A stretch of 64,000 nucleotides of DNA from JABDGZ01 sp964483785 (GCA_964483785.1 CAZACW010000002.1:1-64000), one strand, 5' to 3'; shown: positions 1 through 9,076, counted from the first letter of the stretch. A program made the numbers and translations. Notes: generated by a model not told the origin, from the sequence alone.

Positions 1-2
1 AA

Positions 3-791
3 AGGCGGCCGTTTCACGGCTCCAAAGCGTTTTGGGGACTCAAGGCCGGCGCCGGCGGAACCGAATCCTGCGATTGGGCGGCCATGCTGATGCGCATGTA
101 TATGCGCCACGCGGATTTGAAAGGCTATACGTGCGAGACCATCGACGTCTTGTACGGGGATGAGGCGGGCATCAAGAACGCCACCCTGCGCTTTGAAGGG
201 GAAAAAGCCTACGGATTTTTGAAATCGGAAAAAGGGGTGCACCGGCTGGTGCGCATTTCGCCGTTTGACGCCAACAAGCGCCGGCACACATCTTTTGCCT
301 CGGTGGAAGTGATCCCCGAGGTCGAAGACGACGAGGATTCGGCCATCAACCCCGCAGAACTGCGCATCGATGTGTACCGCGCTTCCGGCCCCGGCGGGCA
401 GGGGGTCAATACCACGGATTCGGCCGTGCGCATCACTCATTTGCCGACGGGCATTGTGGCCCAGTCGCAGAAGGAGCGCTCTCAGCTGCAGAACAAGGCC
501 CAGGCCATGAAGGTCTTGCGTGCCAGGCTTTCGGCCCGCCGCGCCCAGGAGCAGGAAGCCCTGATGGACAAGGAAGCCGGGGACAAGCAGAAGATCGAAT
601 GGGGCTCCCAGATCCGCTCCTATGTGCTGTATCCTTATCAGATGGTCAAGGACCACCGCAGCGGCGCGGAGACCTCCAACACCCAGAAGGTGCTCGACGG
701 AGATATTGATATTTTCATTGAAAGTTTCTTGAAAACCAGACCCGAAGACCGGGACAAACGCCTGAAAGCGCGGGGGAGTGAAGATGTTTGA
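3..791 (+). CDS. prfB: Peptide chain release factor 2 (5'-truncated by window edge)
   Basis: Release factor 2 recognises UAA and UGA stop codons and triggers peptide release on the ribosome. The reading frame is open from base 3, so the N-terminal third lies outside the window. Visible are the GAGGTE segment, the RF2-type stop-recognition tripeptide SPF (in VRISPFDANKRRHTSF), which separates it from RF1, and the catalytic GGQ in SGPGGQGVNTTDSAVR. The C-terminal SYVLYPYQMVKDHRSG is also typical of RF2. The gene overlaps the secA start by 8 bp. The +1 frameshift site common in prfB genes would lie upstream and cannot be checked. Confidence 0.97.
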   Translation, partial: RRPFHGSKAFWGLKAGAGGTESCDWAAMLMRMYMRHADLKGYTCETIDVLYGDEAGIKNATLRFEGEKAYGFLKSEKGVHRLVRISPFDANKRRHTSFASVEVIPEVEDDEDSAINPAELRIDVYRASGPGGQGVNTTDSAVRITHLPTGIVAQSQKERSQLQNKAQAMKVLRARLSARRAQEQEALMDKEAGDKQKIEWGSQIRSYVLYPYQMVKDHRSGAETSNTQKVLDGDIDIFIESFLKTRPEDRDKRLKARGSEDV

Positions 792-3774
792 TTTTTTGAT
801 ACGTAACGGAGTGGTGCAGGGCGCCCAGGGTTACATTGATCGCCTGAATCCGAAGGTGCAGATCCATATCCATCCGGAAGCGCCCCTGCCCTCGATCAGC
901 CTGGTCAAAAGGATGGCCTCCCGCGCCTCGGAAATCTGCGCCCTGGAAGACAAGATCAAGCCCCTTTCCGACGAAGAATTGCAGGCCAAGACCGCGGCCT
1001 TCAGGGCCCGCATCCAGCAGGCCACCCAGGCCAAGAAGGCTGAATTGGAGCAGTTCCAGGACAAATACCGCAAGGCCTCTTCCGGCCAGGAACGCGAGGA
1101 CCTGGGCCTGGAGATCAAGCGCCTGGAAAAGGAACTGTTCGAATCCCGTCAGGGTGTTCTGGATGAGATCCTCAACGAGGCCTTTGCCGTGGTGCGCGAG
1201 GCAGGCCGCAGGGTCCTGAATATGCGCCATTTTGATGTGCAATTGGTCGGCGGTATGGTCCTGCACAGCGGCTCCATCGCGGAAATGACGACGGGCGAAG
1301 GCAAGACCCTGGTGGCCACCTTGCCGGCTTATTTGAACGCCCTGACCGGCGATGGCGTGCATGTGGTCACGGTCAATGATTATCTGGCCAACCGCGACCG
1401 CCATTGGATGGGCCCCATTTATCAATTTTTAGGGCTTACCGTTGGTGTGATCCAGCATGACATGAACCCGCGCGAGCGCCAGGCCGCCTACGGCTGCGAC
1501 ATCACCTACGGCACCAACAATGACTTCGGTTTCGACTATCTGCGCGACAACATGGTCTCTTTCACGGAAGATATGGTCAAGCGCGGCCATGCCTTCGCGG
1601 TCGTCGATGAGGTGGACAGCATTTTAGTCGATGAGGCGCGCACCCCCTTGATCATTTCCGGCCCGGCGGAAGAAAGCACGGACAAATATTACAAGGCCTT
1701 CCAGATTTCCAGGCAGCTCAAAGGCCGCCGCGTCACCGAGGCCCAGGAAATCGACGCCAAGCACAAGGGCGAGGATTTGTACAAGGGTTTCGATTATCTG
1801 GCCGACGAGAAGGCCAAGTCGATTTCCCTCTCCGAGGAAGGCGAGGTCAAGGCGGCCCAGCTTTTTGGCGTTAAAAACCTGCATGAAATCGACACCAACG
1901 AATACCGCCACCATATCATCTGCGCCTTGCGGGCCAGGGAATTTTTCACCCGCGATGTGGATTACGTGGTCAAGGAAGGCAAGGTCCTCATCGTCGATGA
2001 ATTTACCGGACGCATGATGCCGGGCCGGCGCTGGTCCGACGGCCTGCACCAGGCCGTGGAAGCCAAGGAAGGGATCAAGATTGAACGGGAAAACCAGACC
2101 CTGGCCACCATCACCTTCCAGAATTATTTCCGCATGTACAATAAATTGGCGGGCATGACAGGCACGGCCTACACGGAAGCCAATGAATTCAAACAGATCT
2201 ATAATCTCGATGTGGTGGTGATCCCCACCAACCGGCAATTGGTGCGCGCCAACCATGCGGACTGCATTTACAAATCAACGCAGGAAAAATACAACGCCGT
2301 GGTCCAGGAAATCGCCTCCTGCCATGAGAAGGGACAGCCCGTTCTGGTAGGCACCATCTCCATCGAGAAATCCGAATTGATCGCCGGGCTTTTGAAGAAA
2401 AAGGGGATCCCTCACCAGGTCTTAAACGCGAAATTTCATGAACTGGAAGCGCATATCATTGCCCAGGCCGGGCGCCATAACGCCGTGACCATTGCCACCA
2501 ACATGGCGGGCCGCGGCACCGACATTGTCTTAGGCGGCAATGCCGAATACCTGGCGCGGGCCATGGCCTCCCAAAACCTCAAGGATGAAGTTGAGGCGGT
2601 CAGAGAGGAAATGATCAAAAAGTTTATTGACCAATTTAGGGGGCAAACAGCCAAGGAAAAGGAACAGGTGCTGGCAGCCGGCGGCCTGCACGTGATCGGC
2701 ACGGAACGTCACGAGGCCCGGCGCATCGACAATCAGTTAAGGGGCCGCTGCGGCCGCCAGGGCGATCCAGGCTCGTCGAGATTTTACGTGTCCCTGGAAG
2801 ATGATCTGATGCGCCTCTTCGGCTCCGAGAACATCAAGGTCTTGATGGGCAAGCATTGGAACGAGGGCGAGGTCATCGAATCGCGCATGGTCTCCGGGGC
2901 CCTGGAAGTGGCGCAAAAGCGGGTGGAAAATTACAATTTTGAAATCCGCAAGCAATTGCTGGATTACGACAATGTGATGAACAAACAGCGCGAGGTGATC
3001 TACAGCCTGCGCCGTTCGATCCTCGAAGGCGAAAATTTGAAGGACGTGGTGCTGGATGCCGTGCTCATGGCCTCGGACGATGTGGTGGACCAGCATTATT
3101 CGCTCCAGCAGGGCGATGAGACCTTCAATCTTTTGTCCGCGGACATCAAATCCAAATTTTTGGTCAATATCGGTCCCTTGAAAGAACAACTGGGTCCCCT
3201 CAACGCCCAGCAGATCAAGGAGGAACTGGAAAAGGTGATGAAGGAAGCTTATGAGGCCAAGGAAAAGGCCGTCACGTCACCGATCATGCGCCGCATGGAA
3301 CGCATGATCCTTTTGCATATCATCGACACGAAATGGAAGGACCATTTGTACACCATGGACCAGGTCAAGGACGGGATCAGCCTGCGCGCCCTGGGCCAGC
3401 GCGATCCCCTGGTGGAATACAAGAAGGAAGGCTTCGCGATGTTCAAGTCCATGTACGCCTCGATCAACCATGAAGTGGGGGCCATGATCTTTAGGTTGGA
3501 AGCCATGCCTCAGGAACAGCGCCCCAAATCGGTGTTCAGCGAAATCCCCCAGCAGGCCGTGCACCAGGAATTCCAGGCCGGCATCCCGAGCCCCGTCGTG
3601 AGCCCTCAGGAAGTGTTGATACAGGAAATCGCCGAGCATGAGGAGCGCCCGGCCATCAGGGTCGCGGCCCCCTCGACGCACGTCACGCGCGCCCCCGGCG
3701 GTGAAAAGGTCGGCCGTAACGATCCTTGTCCCTGCGGCTCCGGCAAAAAATACAAAAAATGCCACGGGGCGTGA
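784..3774 (+). CDS. secA: Preprotein translocase ATPase SecA
   Basis: SecA is the motor ATPase that drives unfolded preproteins through SecYEG. About 996 residues, longer than E. coli SecA (901), with the extra length partly in an insertion after the N-terminal region (residues about 50-125, charged and coiled-coil-like). Walker A is TTGEGKT with its lysine near residue 174, Walker B is DEVDSILVDEARTP, and the C-terminus carries the zinc-binding SEC-C motif NDPCPCGSGKKYKKCHG. ATG at 784 gives MFDFLIRNG; a GTG at 778 is also in frame. The gene overlaps the prfB stop, which suggests translational coupling. Confidence 0.98.
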   Translation: MFDFLIRNGVVQGAQGYIDRLNPKVQIHIHPEAPLPSISLVKRMASRASEICALEDKIKPLSDEELQAKTAAFRARIQQATQAKKAELEQFQDKYRKASSGQEREDLGLEIKRLEKELFESRQGVLDEILNEAFAVVREAGRRVLNMRHFDVQLVGGMVLHSGSIAEMTTGEGKTLVATLPAYLNALTGDGVHVVTVNDYLANRDRHWMGPIYQFLGLTVGVIQHDMNPRERQAAYGCDITYGTNNDFGFDYLRDNMVSFTEDMVKRGHAFAVVDEVDSILVDEARTPLIISGPAEESTDKYYKAFQISRQLKGRRVTEAQEIDAKHKGEDLYKGFDYLADEKAKSISLSEEGEVKAAQLFGVKNLHEIDTNEYRHHIICALRAREFFTRDVDYVVKEGKVLIVDEFTGRMMPGRRWSDGLHQAVEAKEGIKIERENQTLATITFQNYFRMYNKLAGMTGTAYTEANEFKQIYNLDVVVIPTNRQLVRANHADCIYKSTQEKYNAVVQEIASCHEKGQPVLVGTISIEKSELIAGLLKKKGIPHQVLNAKFHELEAHIIAQAGRHNAVTIATNMAGRGTDIVLGGNAEYLARAMASQNLKDEVEAVREEMIKKFIDQFRGQTAKEKEQVLAAGGLHVIGTERHEARRIDNQLRGRCGRQGDPGSSRFYVSLEDDLMRLFGSENIKVLMGKHWNEGEVIESRMVSGALEVAQKRVENYNFEIRKQLLDYDNVMNKQREVIYSLRRSILEGENLKDVVLDAVLMASDDVVDQHYSLQQGDETFNLLSADIKSKFLVNIGPLKEQLGPLNAQQIKEELEKVMKEAYEAKEKAVTSPIMRRMERMILLHIIDTKWKDHLYTMDQVKDGISLRALGQRDPLVEYKKEGFAMFKSMYASINHEVGAMIFRLEAMPQEQRPKSVFSEIPQQAVHQEFQAGIPSPVVSPQEVLIQEIAEHEERPAIRVAAPSTHVTRAPGGEKVGRNDPCPCGSGKKYKKCHGA

Positions 3775-3788
3775 GACCCTGCCTCTGC

Positions 3789-3816
3789 TTGACTTTCCCT
3801 GACCTGCCGTTAAAAT
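3789..3816 (+). promoter_or_regulatory. Sigma70-type promoter of lnt
   Basis: TTGACT at 3789-3794 and TAAAAT at 3811-3816 are separated by 16 bp. The expected transcription start (6-7 bases after the -10) falls on or next to the lnt ATG at 3823, which has no Shine-Dalgarno, so the transcript may be leaderless. Assigned from consensus similarity only. Confidence 0.6.
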
Positions 3817-3822
3817 ATCCCG

Positions 3823-5292
3823 ATGGCTTTTTTCCCCTGTCTGGCGTCCTCCTTACTGCTGGTATTGTCCTTCCCCCGCCTTGAATGGTCTTTGTTGGCC
3901 TGGTTTGCCCTGGTCCCCTTGTTGACTGTTATCGACGGGCAAAAGCCGTGGAGGGCCTTTCGCCGCGCCTATCTTTGCGGCTTCCTGTTTTTTTTCCTGA
4001 CGATCGGGTTTTTGGTCTATGTCACCTGGCCGGGAACTATTTTATTGGTGGCTTTTTTGTCCCTTTATTTCGGCTTTTTTGGGATGTGCTTTGTCTATTT
4101 TCAGCGCCTGCCGCTTCTGCCGCGGATTTTTGTCCTGGCCTCCTGCTGGGTGGCCCTGGAATTTATCCGGGCGCATCTTTTCAGCGGATTTGGCTGGGTG
4201 ATGCTGGGGCATACGCAGTATAAAAATCTGTGGCTGATCCAGATCGCGGACATCACCGGCGTTTACGGTGTTTCCTTTATCATGGCCTTGGTCAATCTAT
4301 GGTTGTTTGAGCATTGGAAAAGCCAGCGTTGGATGCCTAAGGCGGATGGCATCGTCATCGGGATTGTCGGCGCGGCCCTGATCTACGGGGCAGGGGTGAT
4401 TGGGCAGAAAAAGCATTATGATACCATCCGGGTGGGCCTGGTACAGCCTAATGTGTCCCTGGAAGATAATTGGGACGAAGACAAAAAGCCCAGGATCGTG
4501 GCCAAAAACCTTCAATTGACCCGGCAATTGCAGGGCAAGGGCCTGGATTTGATCGTCTGGCCGGAAACATCCTTGCCCGGCGTGATCATTGACTCGCCTT
4601 CCTTGGTCTATGCCATCCGTGCGCAGGCCGCGGCCATGCATACGCCGATTATGATCGGCTCCGTGGCCAAGCAGGATGAGGCGTATTTTAATTCCGCGTT
4701 CATGTTTGGCGCGGATGGACAAAAGCTCGGCCGTTATGATAAAATCCGTCTCGTGCCTTTCGGCGAATTTTTGCCGTTAAGGCCGGTTTTAGGCTGGGTC
4801 ACCAAGATCGTGCCCCTGGATGATTTTACGCCGGGCGGGGATTATAAAATTTTTACCGCCGGCGCTTCCGGCGCGAAATTTTCCGTCCTTATCTGTTTCG
4901 AGGACACCCTGGACGATCTGCGCCGGAAATTTTCCAGGGCCGGCGCGGAATTTTTCGTGAACATGACCAATGACGCCTGGTTTCGCGATACCCGGGCGCC
5001 GTATTTGCAGCTGCAGGCCGCGGTTTTAAGCACCGTGGAAAACCACCGCGCCCTGGCCCGCGCGGCCAACACGGGATTAAGCGTGCTGGTTGATCCCTGG
5101 GGGCGTCTCGGGGCCCAAGTCCGCGACGAGCATGGAAAATCGACCTTCATCGCGGGCACGGCCTGGGGGGATTTGCCGGTGGTCCGTGAAAAAACCGTTT
5201 ACACAAAATACGGAGATATTTTTACTATCTTGTGTTTTTTGTGTATATTAGTGGCAGCGGCCAGAAGCCCATGGAGGAGTCCATATGTCTAA
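3823..5292 (+). CDS. lnt: Apolipoprotein N-acyltransferase
   Basis: Lnt adds the third acyl chain to the N-terminal cysteine of lipoproteins in the inner membrane. The 489-residue protein has an N-terminal multi-span membrane domain (about residues 1-195) followed by a nitrilase-type domain. The catalytic triad is visible: E248 in WPETSLPG, K307 in YDKIRLVPFGEFLP and C358 in LICFEDTL. The N-terminal hydrophobic helix with AWFALVPLL matches the family from its first residues, which supports the ATG at 3823 although it lacks a ribosome-binding site. Its 3' end overlaps the next gene by 8 bp. Confidence 0.95.
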   Translation: MAFFPCLASSLLLVLSFPRLEWSLLAWFALVPLLTVIDGQKPWRAFRRAYLCGFLFFFLTIGFLVYVTWPGTILLVAFLSLYFGFFGMCFVYFQRLPLLPRIFVLASCWVALEFIRAHLFSGFGWVMLGHTQYKNLWLIQIADITGVYGVSFIMALVNLWLFEHWKSQRWMPKADGIVIGIVGAALIYGAGVIGQKKHYDTIRVGLVQPNVSLEDNWDEDKKPRIVAKNLQLTRQLQGKGLDLIVWPETSLPGVIIDSPSLVYAIRAQAAAMHTPIMIGSVAKQDEAYFNSAFMFGADGQKLGRYDKIRLVPFGEFLPLRPVLGWVTKIVPLDDFTPGGDYKIFTAGASGAKFSVLICFEDTLDDLRRKFSRAGAEFFVNMTNDAWFRDTRAPYLQLQAAVLSTVENHRALARAANTGLSVLVDPWGRLGAQVRDEHGKSTFIAGTAWGDLPVVREKTVYTKYGDIFTILCFLCILVAAARSPWRSPYV

Positions 5293-5653
5293 AAAAATAT
5301 TGCTGGTGGATGATGATTCAGGGGTGCATGTGCTGGTGGTGCCCATTTTAAGCAAGGCAGGCTATACCTCCATCTCCGCGAAAAACGGGGAACAGGCCCT
5401 GCACATGGCGCTCAACGAACGCCCGGACTTGATCATCATGGACGTGATCATGCCCGGGATCAAGGGCAGGGACCTGTGCAAAAAGATCAAGGCCTATGAT
5501 GTGCTCAAAGATATCCCGGTAGTGTTTTTGACGGCGAAGGACTCCGAAGATGACGTCAAGGCGGAGCTGGAAGCCGGCGCCGTCGCCCACCTGACCAAGC
5601 CGATCAATACAGCTGACCTGTTGAAATCCATCGAGAAGATCATAGGGAAATAA
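5285..5653 (+). CDS. Single-domain response regulator (CheY-like receiver)
   Basis: A 122-residue stand-alone receiver domain. Seen are the acidic pair in LLVDDDSG, phosphoacceptor D53 in DLIIMDVIMPG, the conserved threonine in VVFLTAKD and the lysine in AHLTKPIN. There is no output domain, so it probably acts by protein-protein contact. A good ribosome-binding site (GGAGG) lies 6-7 bases before the ATG, and the gene overlaps lnt by 8 bp. No histidine kinase is nearby, so its input cannot be assigned. Confidence 0.92.
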   Translation: MSKKILLVDDDSGVHVLVVPILSKAGYTSISAKNGEQALHMALNERPDLIIMDVIMPGIKGRDLCKKIKAYDVLKDIPVVFLTAKDSEDDVKAELEAGAVAHLTKPINTADLLKSIEKIIGK

Positions 5654-5655
5654 GG

Positions 5656-6615
5656 ATGCTGAAAGACTTAAGAAAGAACATTGAGAGGACGCTAGTACGC
5701 TTTGCGTTTTATTTTTTTTCCTGGCTGTTTAAGGTGATGCCGTATCCGGTCATCCAGGCCATTTCCGGCGGGCTCTTGGCCGTGATTTATTTCGTCCTGC
5801 GCCGCCAGCGCCGCACCGCCATGAGCACCTTGAGCATCGCCTTCGGCAGGGAAAAATCCCCGGCGGACTTGCATAATATCTGCAAGGACTGTTTTTATAA
5901 CGCCGGGCGCGGGGCCATTGAAATCGGCTCCTTTGTGAGCCGGCCGGATTTGATCAAGGAGTCCTTTACCTTCGAGGGGAATTCCCGCAAGAACCTGGAC
6001 GCGGCCCTGGCCGAAGGCCGCGGGGTGATCGGCATTTCCGCGCATTTCGGCAATTTTCCGCTGATGCTTTTGTATCTGGTGCAGATGGGCTACGCGCCCA
6101 ACGTGATGATCCGTCCCAGCCGGGACCCGATCATCGAGGAGGAATTCCAGGCCATGCGCACCCGTCTGGGCCTAAAGACCGTCTACAGTTATCCGCGCGA
6201 AACCTGCGTGGCCCAGTCCCTGAAGGTCTTGCGCGACAAGGAACTGCTGGTGGTGCTTTTGGACCAGAACACCGGCAGCAAATCCGGCGTTTACGTCGAC
6301 TTTTTCGGGCAGAAAGCCGGCACCTCCAAGGGCCCGATCATCTTTGCCATGCGCACGGGGTCCCCGCTTTTGCCCATCTTCACCCTGCGCCAGGGGGACA
6401 GCGACGAGCATATCGTGGTGATTGAAAAGCATTTTTACCTGGAGCAGAAGGCCACGGACGAGGAAACGATCCAGCACAATGTGCAGAAATTGACCAATAT
6501 CATCGAGCTTTATATCCGCCGCTATCCGCATGAATGGGGCTGGATGCACCGCCGCTGGAAAAGCCGGCCCAAGTCCGATACCCTCCAAGAGGCAGAGAAT
6601 GCCCATGTGGCGTAA
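5656..6615 (+). CDS. LpxL/HtrB-family lipid A acyltransferase
   Basis: A 319-residue member of the lysophospholipid/lipid A acyltransferase (LpxL/HtrB) family, which transfers a secondary acyl chain to lipid A or a related lipid at the inner membrane. It has an N-terminal hydrophobic anchor (about residues 15-45), the block SAHFGNFPL with the catalytic histidine, LLDQNTGSKSGVYVDFFG, and the C-terminal YPHEWGWMHRRWKSRP typical of the family. The acidic residue of the usual HX4E/D motif is a proline here. It starts 2 bases after the receiver gene and overlaps the next small gene. Confidence 0.9.
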   Translation: MLKDLRKNIERTLVRFAFYFFSWLFKVMPYPVIQAISGGLLAVIYFVLRRQRRTAMSTLSIAFGREKSPADLHNICKDCFYNAGRGAIEIGSFVSRPDLIKESFTFEGNSRKNLDAALAEGRGVIGISAHFGNFPLMLLYLVQMGYAPNVMIRPSRDPIIEEEFQAMRTRLGLKTVYSYPRETCVAQSLKVLRDKELLVVLLDQNTGSKSGVYVDFFGQKAGTSKGPIIFAMRTGSPLLPIFTLRQGDSDEHIVVIEKHFYLEQKATDEETIQHNVQKLTNIIELYIRRYPHEWGWMHRRWKSRPKSDTLQEAENAHVA

Positions 6616-6775
6616 ATGGATGCTCTTTATCACCGGCTTTGCCCTGGTCATTTTCGGGATCACCTTGGTCCTTCAGCAATGGGATGCAGTGGTCGTGGTC
6701 TTTAAGGCTGTGATCGGGCCCTTGCTGGCGGTGATCGGCCTTGTTGTATTGTTTTCTTCCACCCTGAAAATATGA
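6599..6775 (+). CDS. Small two-helix membrane protein, unknown
   Basis: A 58-residue protein starting MPMWRKWMLF with two predicted transmembrane helices (about residues 6-25 and 33-54). The ATG at 6599 was chosen because it lies inside the end of the acyltransferase gene with a purine-rich stretch upstream; a longer in-frame extension to 6530 would lie almost wholly inside that gene. Its stop overlaps the next ATG (ATGA). Not recognised as a known family; position suggests envelope function. Confidence 0.65.
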   Translation: MPMWRKWMLFITGFALVIFGITLVLQQWDAVVVVFKAVIGPLLAVIGLVVLFSSTLKI

Positions 6776-7425
6776 TCAAGCTGGTGATTTTTGATTTGGA
6801 CGGCACCCTGGTCAACGCGTACCCGGCGGTGAGCCGCAGTGTCAATTATACCTTAAGGACCTTAGGCTTGGCCCCCAGGTCTCCGGCGGAAATCAAACGC
6901 AGCGTCGGCGGAGGGGACCGGCGATTGATGGCCCATTTCACAGGGGATTTTTTAGCGGCCAAGGCGCTGGAGATTTACCGGCCCCATCATGTCAGGGCCT
7001 TGAAGTCCAGGGGCGGGGTCAAATTCCTGCCCGGCGCCTTGCCGCTTTTGAAAAGATTGAAGGCCAGAGGCTATAAGCTGGCCATTGCCAGCAACCGTCC
7101 CACCCGATTTACCCGGATCATCTTGAAAGGCCTGGGGGTTTTGCCCCTGTTTAAGGTGGTGCTTTGCGCGGACCGGGCGCCCCGGCCCAAACCGTATCCG
7201 GATATCCTGCAGGCGATCCTGCGGCGCCTCAAGGTCAGGCCCCAGGAGGCCTTGTACGTCGGAGATATGACGATTGATGTCACGTGCGGCCGCAGGGCCG
7301 GCATCCGCACCGTGGCCGTGACCACGGGCTCGAGCTCTAAAAAAGAGCTAAAAGATTTGAAACCGTGGAAGATTATCGATAAAATGGTGCTGTTTAACCC
7401 CATCATCCAACAATTAAAGGACTAA
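6772..7425 (+). CDS. HAD-superfamily phosphatase (phosphoglycolate phosphatase-like)
   Basis: A 217-residue haloacid dehalogenase hydrolase. Motif I is FDLDGTLV with nucleophile D8 and acid D10, motif II is the serine in LAIASNRPT, and motif IV is YVGDMTIDV. The helical cap between residues about 15 and 85 and the overall length fit the Gph/PgpB-like subclass, which dephosphorylates small phosphorylated sugars or glycolate. Substrate cannot be told from sequence. Overlaps the preceding gene by 4 bp. Confidence 0.88.
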   Translation: MIKLVIFDLDGTLVNAYPAVSRSVNYTLRTLGLAPRSPAEIKRSVGGGDRRLMAHFTGDFLAAKALEIYRPHHVRALKSRGGVKFLPGALPLLKRLKARGYKLAIASNRPTRFTRIILKGLGVLPLFKVVLCADRAPRPKPYPDILQAILRRLKVRPQEALYVGDMTIDVTCGRRAGIRTVAVTTGSSSKKELKDLKPWKIIDKMVLFNPIIQQLKD

Positions 7426-7426
7426 A

Positions 7427-7507
7427 ATGAGCAAAAAATTACGCAAGGGCAAGTTGAAGTGGCGTTCCAAAAAAGCCAATCACGGCGCCAAACCCGGCAG
7501 GGGCTGA
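7427..7507 (+). CDS. Very small basic protein (26 aa)
   Basis: A 26-codon frame starting MSKKLRKGKLK and ending HGAKPGRG, one base after the HAD gene stop and two bases before the next ATG. About 10 of 26 residues are lysine or arginine, as in small RNA-binding or ribosome-associated peptides. The fit between two tightly packed genes supports it being real. No function recognised. Confidence 0.5.
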   Translation: MSKKLRKGKLKWRSKKANHGAKPGRG

Positions 7508-7509
7508 AG

Positions 7510-7899
7510 ATGCGCAAGTTTTTTTTATTCATCCAGGTGATTGTACTCTCGTCCGTCTGCCTTTTTTCCAGCGGCTGCTGGTTTTTGATCATCGGCGGGG
7601 CAGGTGCGGTCGGCGGCTATGCCATCAGCCGGGACACTTTTGAAGGCGCCAGCAGCAAAGGGCAGTCGGAGCTGATGGCTGCCTCCCATAAGGTCCTGGC
7701 GATCATGGGCACCATCTCCGACGAACGTGTCAAGGAAGGCGAGATCATCGCCATTGTCAACGGCGCCCATGTCACCGTCAATGTTTTTCAAGTCAATCTG
7801 ACCACCAGCAAGCTGCGCGTCAGAGCCCGCAACGGCATTTTCCCCCGCATCGGTCTGGCCCAGGACATCTACACCAAGGTCATGAACCAGCTCGAATAG
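7510..7899 (+). CDS. DUF3568-type lipoprotein
   Basis: A 129-residue exported lipoprotein. The ATG at 7510 gives a basic start, a hydrophobic stretch and a lipobox FSSGC with lipidated C23; a longer start at 7459 would bury the signal peptide. After the lipobox comes a glycine/alanine-rich segment and a compact alpha/beta region, as in DUF3568 lipoproteins of unknown function. It would be a substrate for the lnt product encoded nearby. Confidence 0.75.
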   Translation: MRKFFLFIQVIVLSSVCLFSSGCWFLIIGGAGAVGGYAISRDTFEGASSKGQSELMAASHKVLAIMGTISDERVKEGEIIAIVNGAHVTVNVFQVNLTTSKLRVRARNGIFPRIGLAQDIYTKVMNQLE

Positions 7900-7909
7900 C
7901 ATAAAGCTG

Positions 7910-7937
7910 TTGACAAATCCCGGCGGATGGCTATTAT
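7910..7937 (+). promoter_or_regulatory. Sigma70-type promoter of gap
   Basis: Perfect -35 TTGACA at 7910-7915 and -10 TATTAT at 7932-7937 with a 16-bp spacer, in the 84-bp gap before gap. Confidence 0.75.
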
Positions 7938-7983
7938 TTATTGATTTGGAAATTGTCTTAACTTTCTTGTGAAGGAGAAGAAC

Positions 7984-9045
7984 ATGGCAGTCAAAGTCGG
8001 CATCAACGGATTCGGGCGCATCGGCCGCATGGTGTTCCAGGCGATCTGCGACCAGGGCCTTTTAGGCAAGGACATCGATGTGGTGGCGGTGGTGGATGTT
8101 TCCACCGACGCGGATTATTTCGCCTACCAGATCAAATACGATTCCATCCATGGAAAATTTAAGCACTCCATTTCAACTTTAAAAAGCGACCCGTCCAAGC
8201 CCGAGGCGGACATTTTTGTGGTCAACGGCCACAAGGTCAAATGCGTGCCGGCCACCAAGACCCCGGCCGAGCTTCCCTGGAAGGCCTTAGGGGTGGATTT
8301 GGTCATCGAATCCACCGGCTTATTTACGGAAAGCGAAAAAGCCGCCGGGCATTTGCAGGCAGGCGCCAAGAAGGTGATCATTTCCGCTCCGGCTAAAGGG
8401 GATGTCAAGACCATTGTCATGGGCGTTAACGAGCAGGAATATGACCCGGCCAAGCACAATATCATTTCCAACGCCAGCTGTACCACCAATTGCATTGCGC
8501 CCCTGGTCCATGTCTTATTAAAGGAAGGCATCGGCATTGAGACCGGCTTGATGACCACGATCCATTCCTATACCGCGACCCAAAAGACCGTGGACGGTCC
8601 GTCCAAGAAGGATTGGCGGGGCGGCCGCGCGGCAGCGATCAACACCATTCCTTCCACCACAGGCGCGGCCAAGGCCGTAGGCGAGGTTTTGCCTGTTACC
8701 AAGGGCAAGATGACCGGGATGTCTTTTCGCGTGGCCACAGCGGATGTGTCGGTGGTTGATTTCACCTTCCGTTCCGTCAAGGAAAGCTCGATTGAGGAAA
8801 TCGATGCCCTGATGAAAAATGCCTCCGAGACCTATCTTAAAGGGTATCTGGGCTATACCAATGAAGAGCTGGTGTCCACGGATTTCATCCATGATCCTCG
8901 TTCTTCCATCTATGATTCCCTGGCCACAGTGCAGAACAATCTTAAAGACGAGAAGCGATTCTTTAAGATCGTGTCCTGGTATGATAACGAGTGGGGTTAT
9001 TCTAACCGTGTGGTTGATCTTGTGAGATATATCTCGAAGAAATAG
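7984..9045 (+). CDS. gap: Glyceraldehyde-3-phosphate dehydrogenase
   Basis: GAPDH oxidises glyceraldehyde 3-phosphate to 1,3-bisphosphoglycerate with NAD(P) in glycolysis. The 353-residue protein has the N-terminal Rossmann motif GINGFGRIGR, the catalytic cysteine in SNASCTTNCIAP, the substrate-binding block TATQKTVDGPS and the C-terminal SWYDNEWGYSNR. ATG at 7984 is preferred over an in-frame GTG at 7969 because the Shine-Dalgarno AAGGAG (7972-7977) sits 6 bases before it. It has its own promoter and is followed by a strong terminator, so it is probably monocistronic. Confidence 0.98.
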   Translation: MAVKVGINGFGRIGRMVFQAICDQGLLGKDIDVVAVVDVSTDADYFAYQIKYDSIHGKFKHSISTLKSDPSKPEADIFVVNGHKVKCVPATKTPAELPWKALGVDLVIESTGLFTESEKAAGHLQAGAKKVIISAPAKGDVKTIVMGVNEQEYDPAKHNIISNASCTTNCIAPLVHVLLKEGIGIETGLMTTIHSYTATQKTVDGPSKKDWRGGRAAAINTIPSTTGAAKAVGEVLPVTKGKMTGMSFRVATADVSVVDFTFRSVKESSIEEIDALMKNASETYLKGYLGYTNEELVSTDFIHDPRSSIYDSLATVQNNLKDEKRFFKIVSWYDNEWGYSNRVVDLVRYISKK

Positions 9046-9076
9046 AAAGAGTTACAAGAATTATCGCTACATTAGA

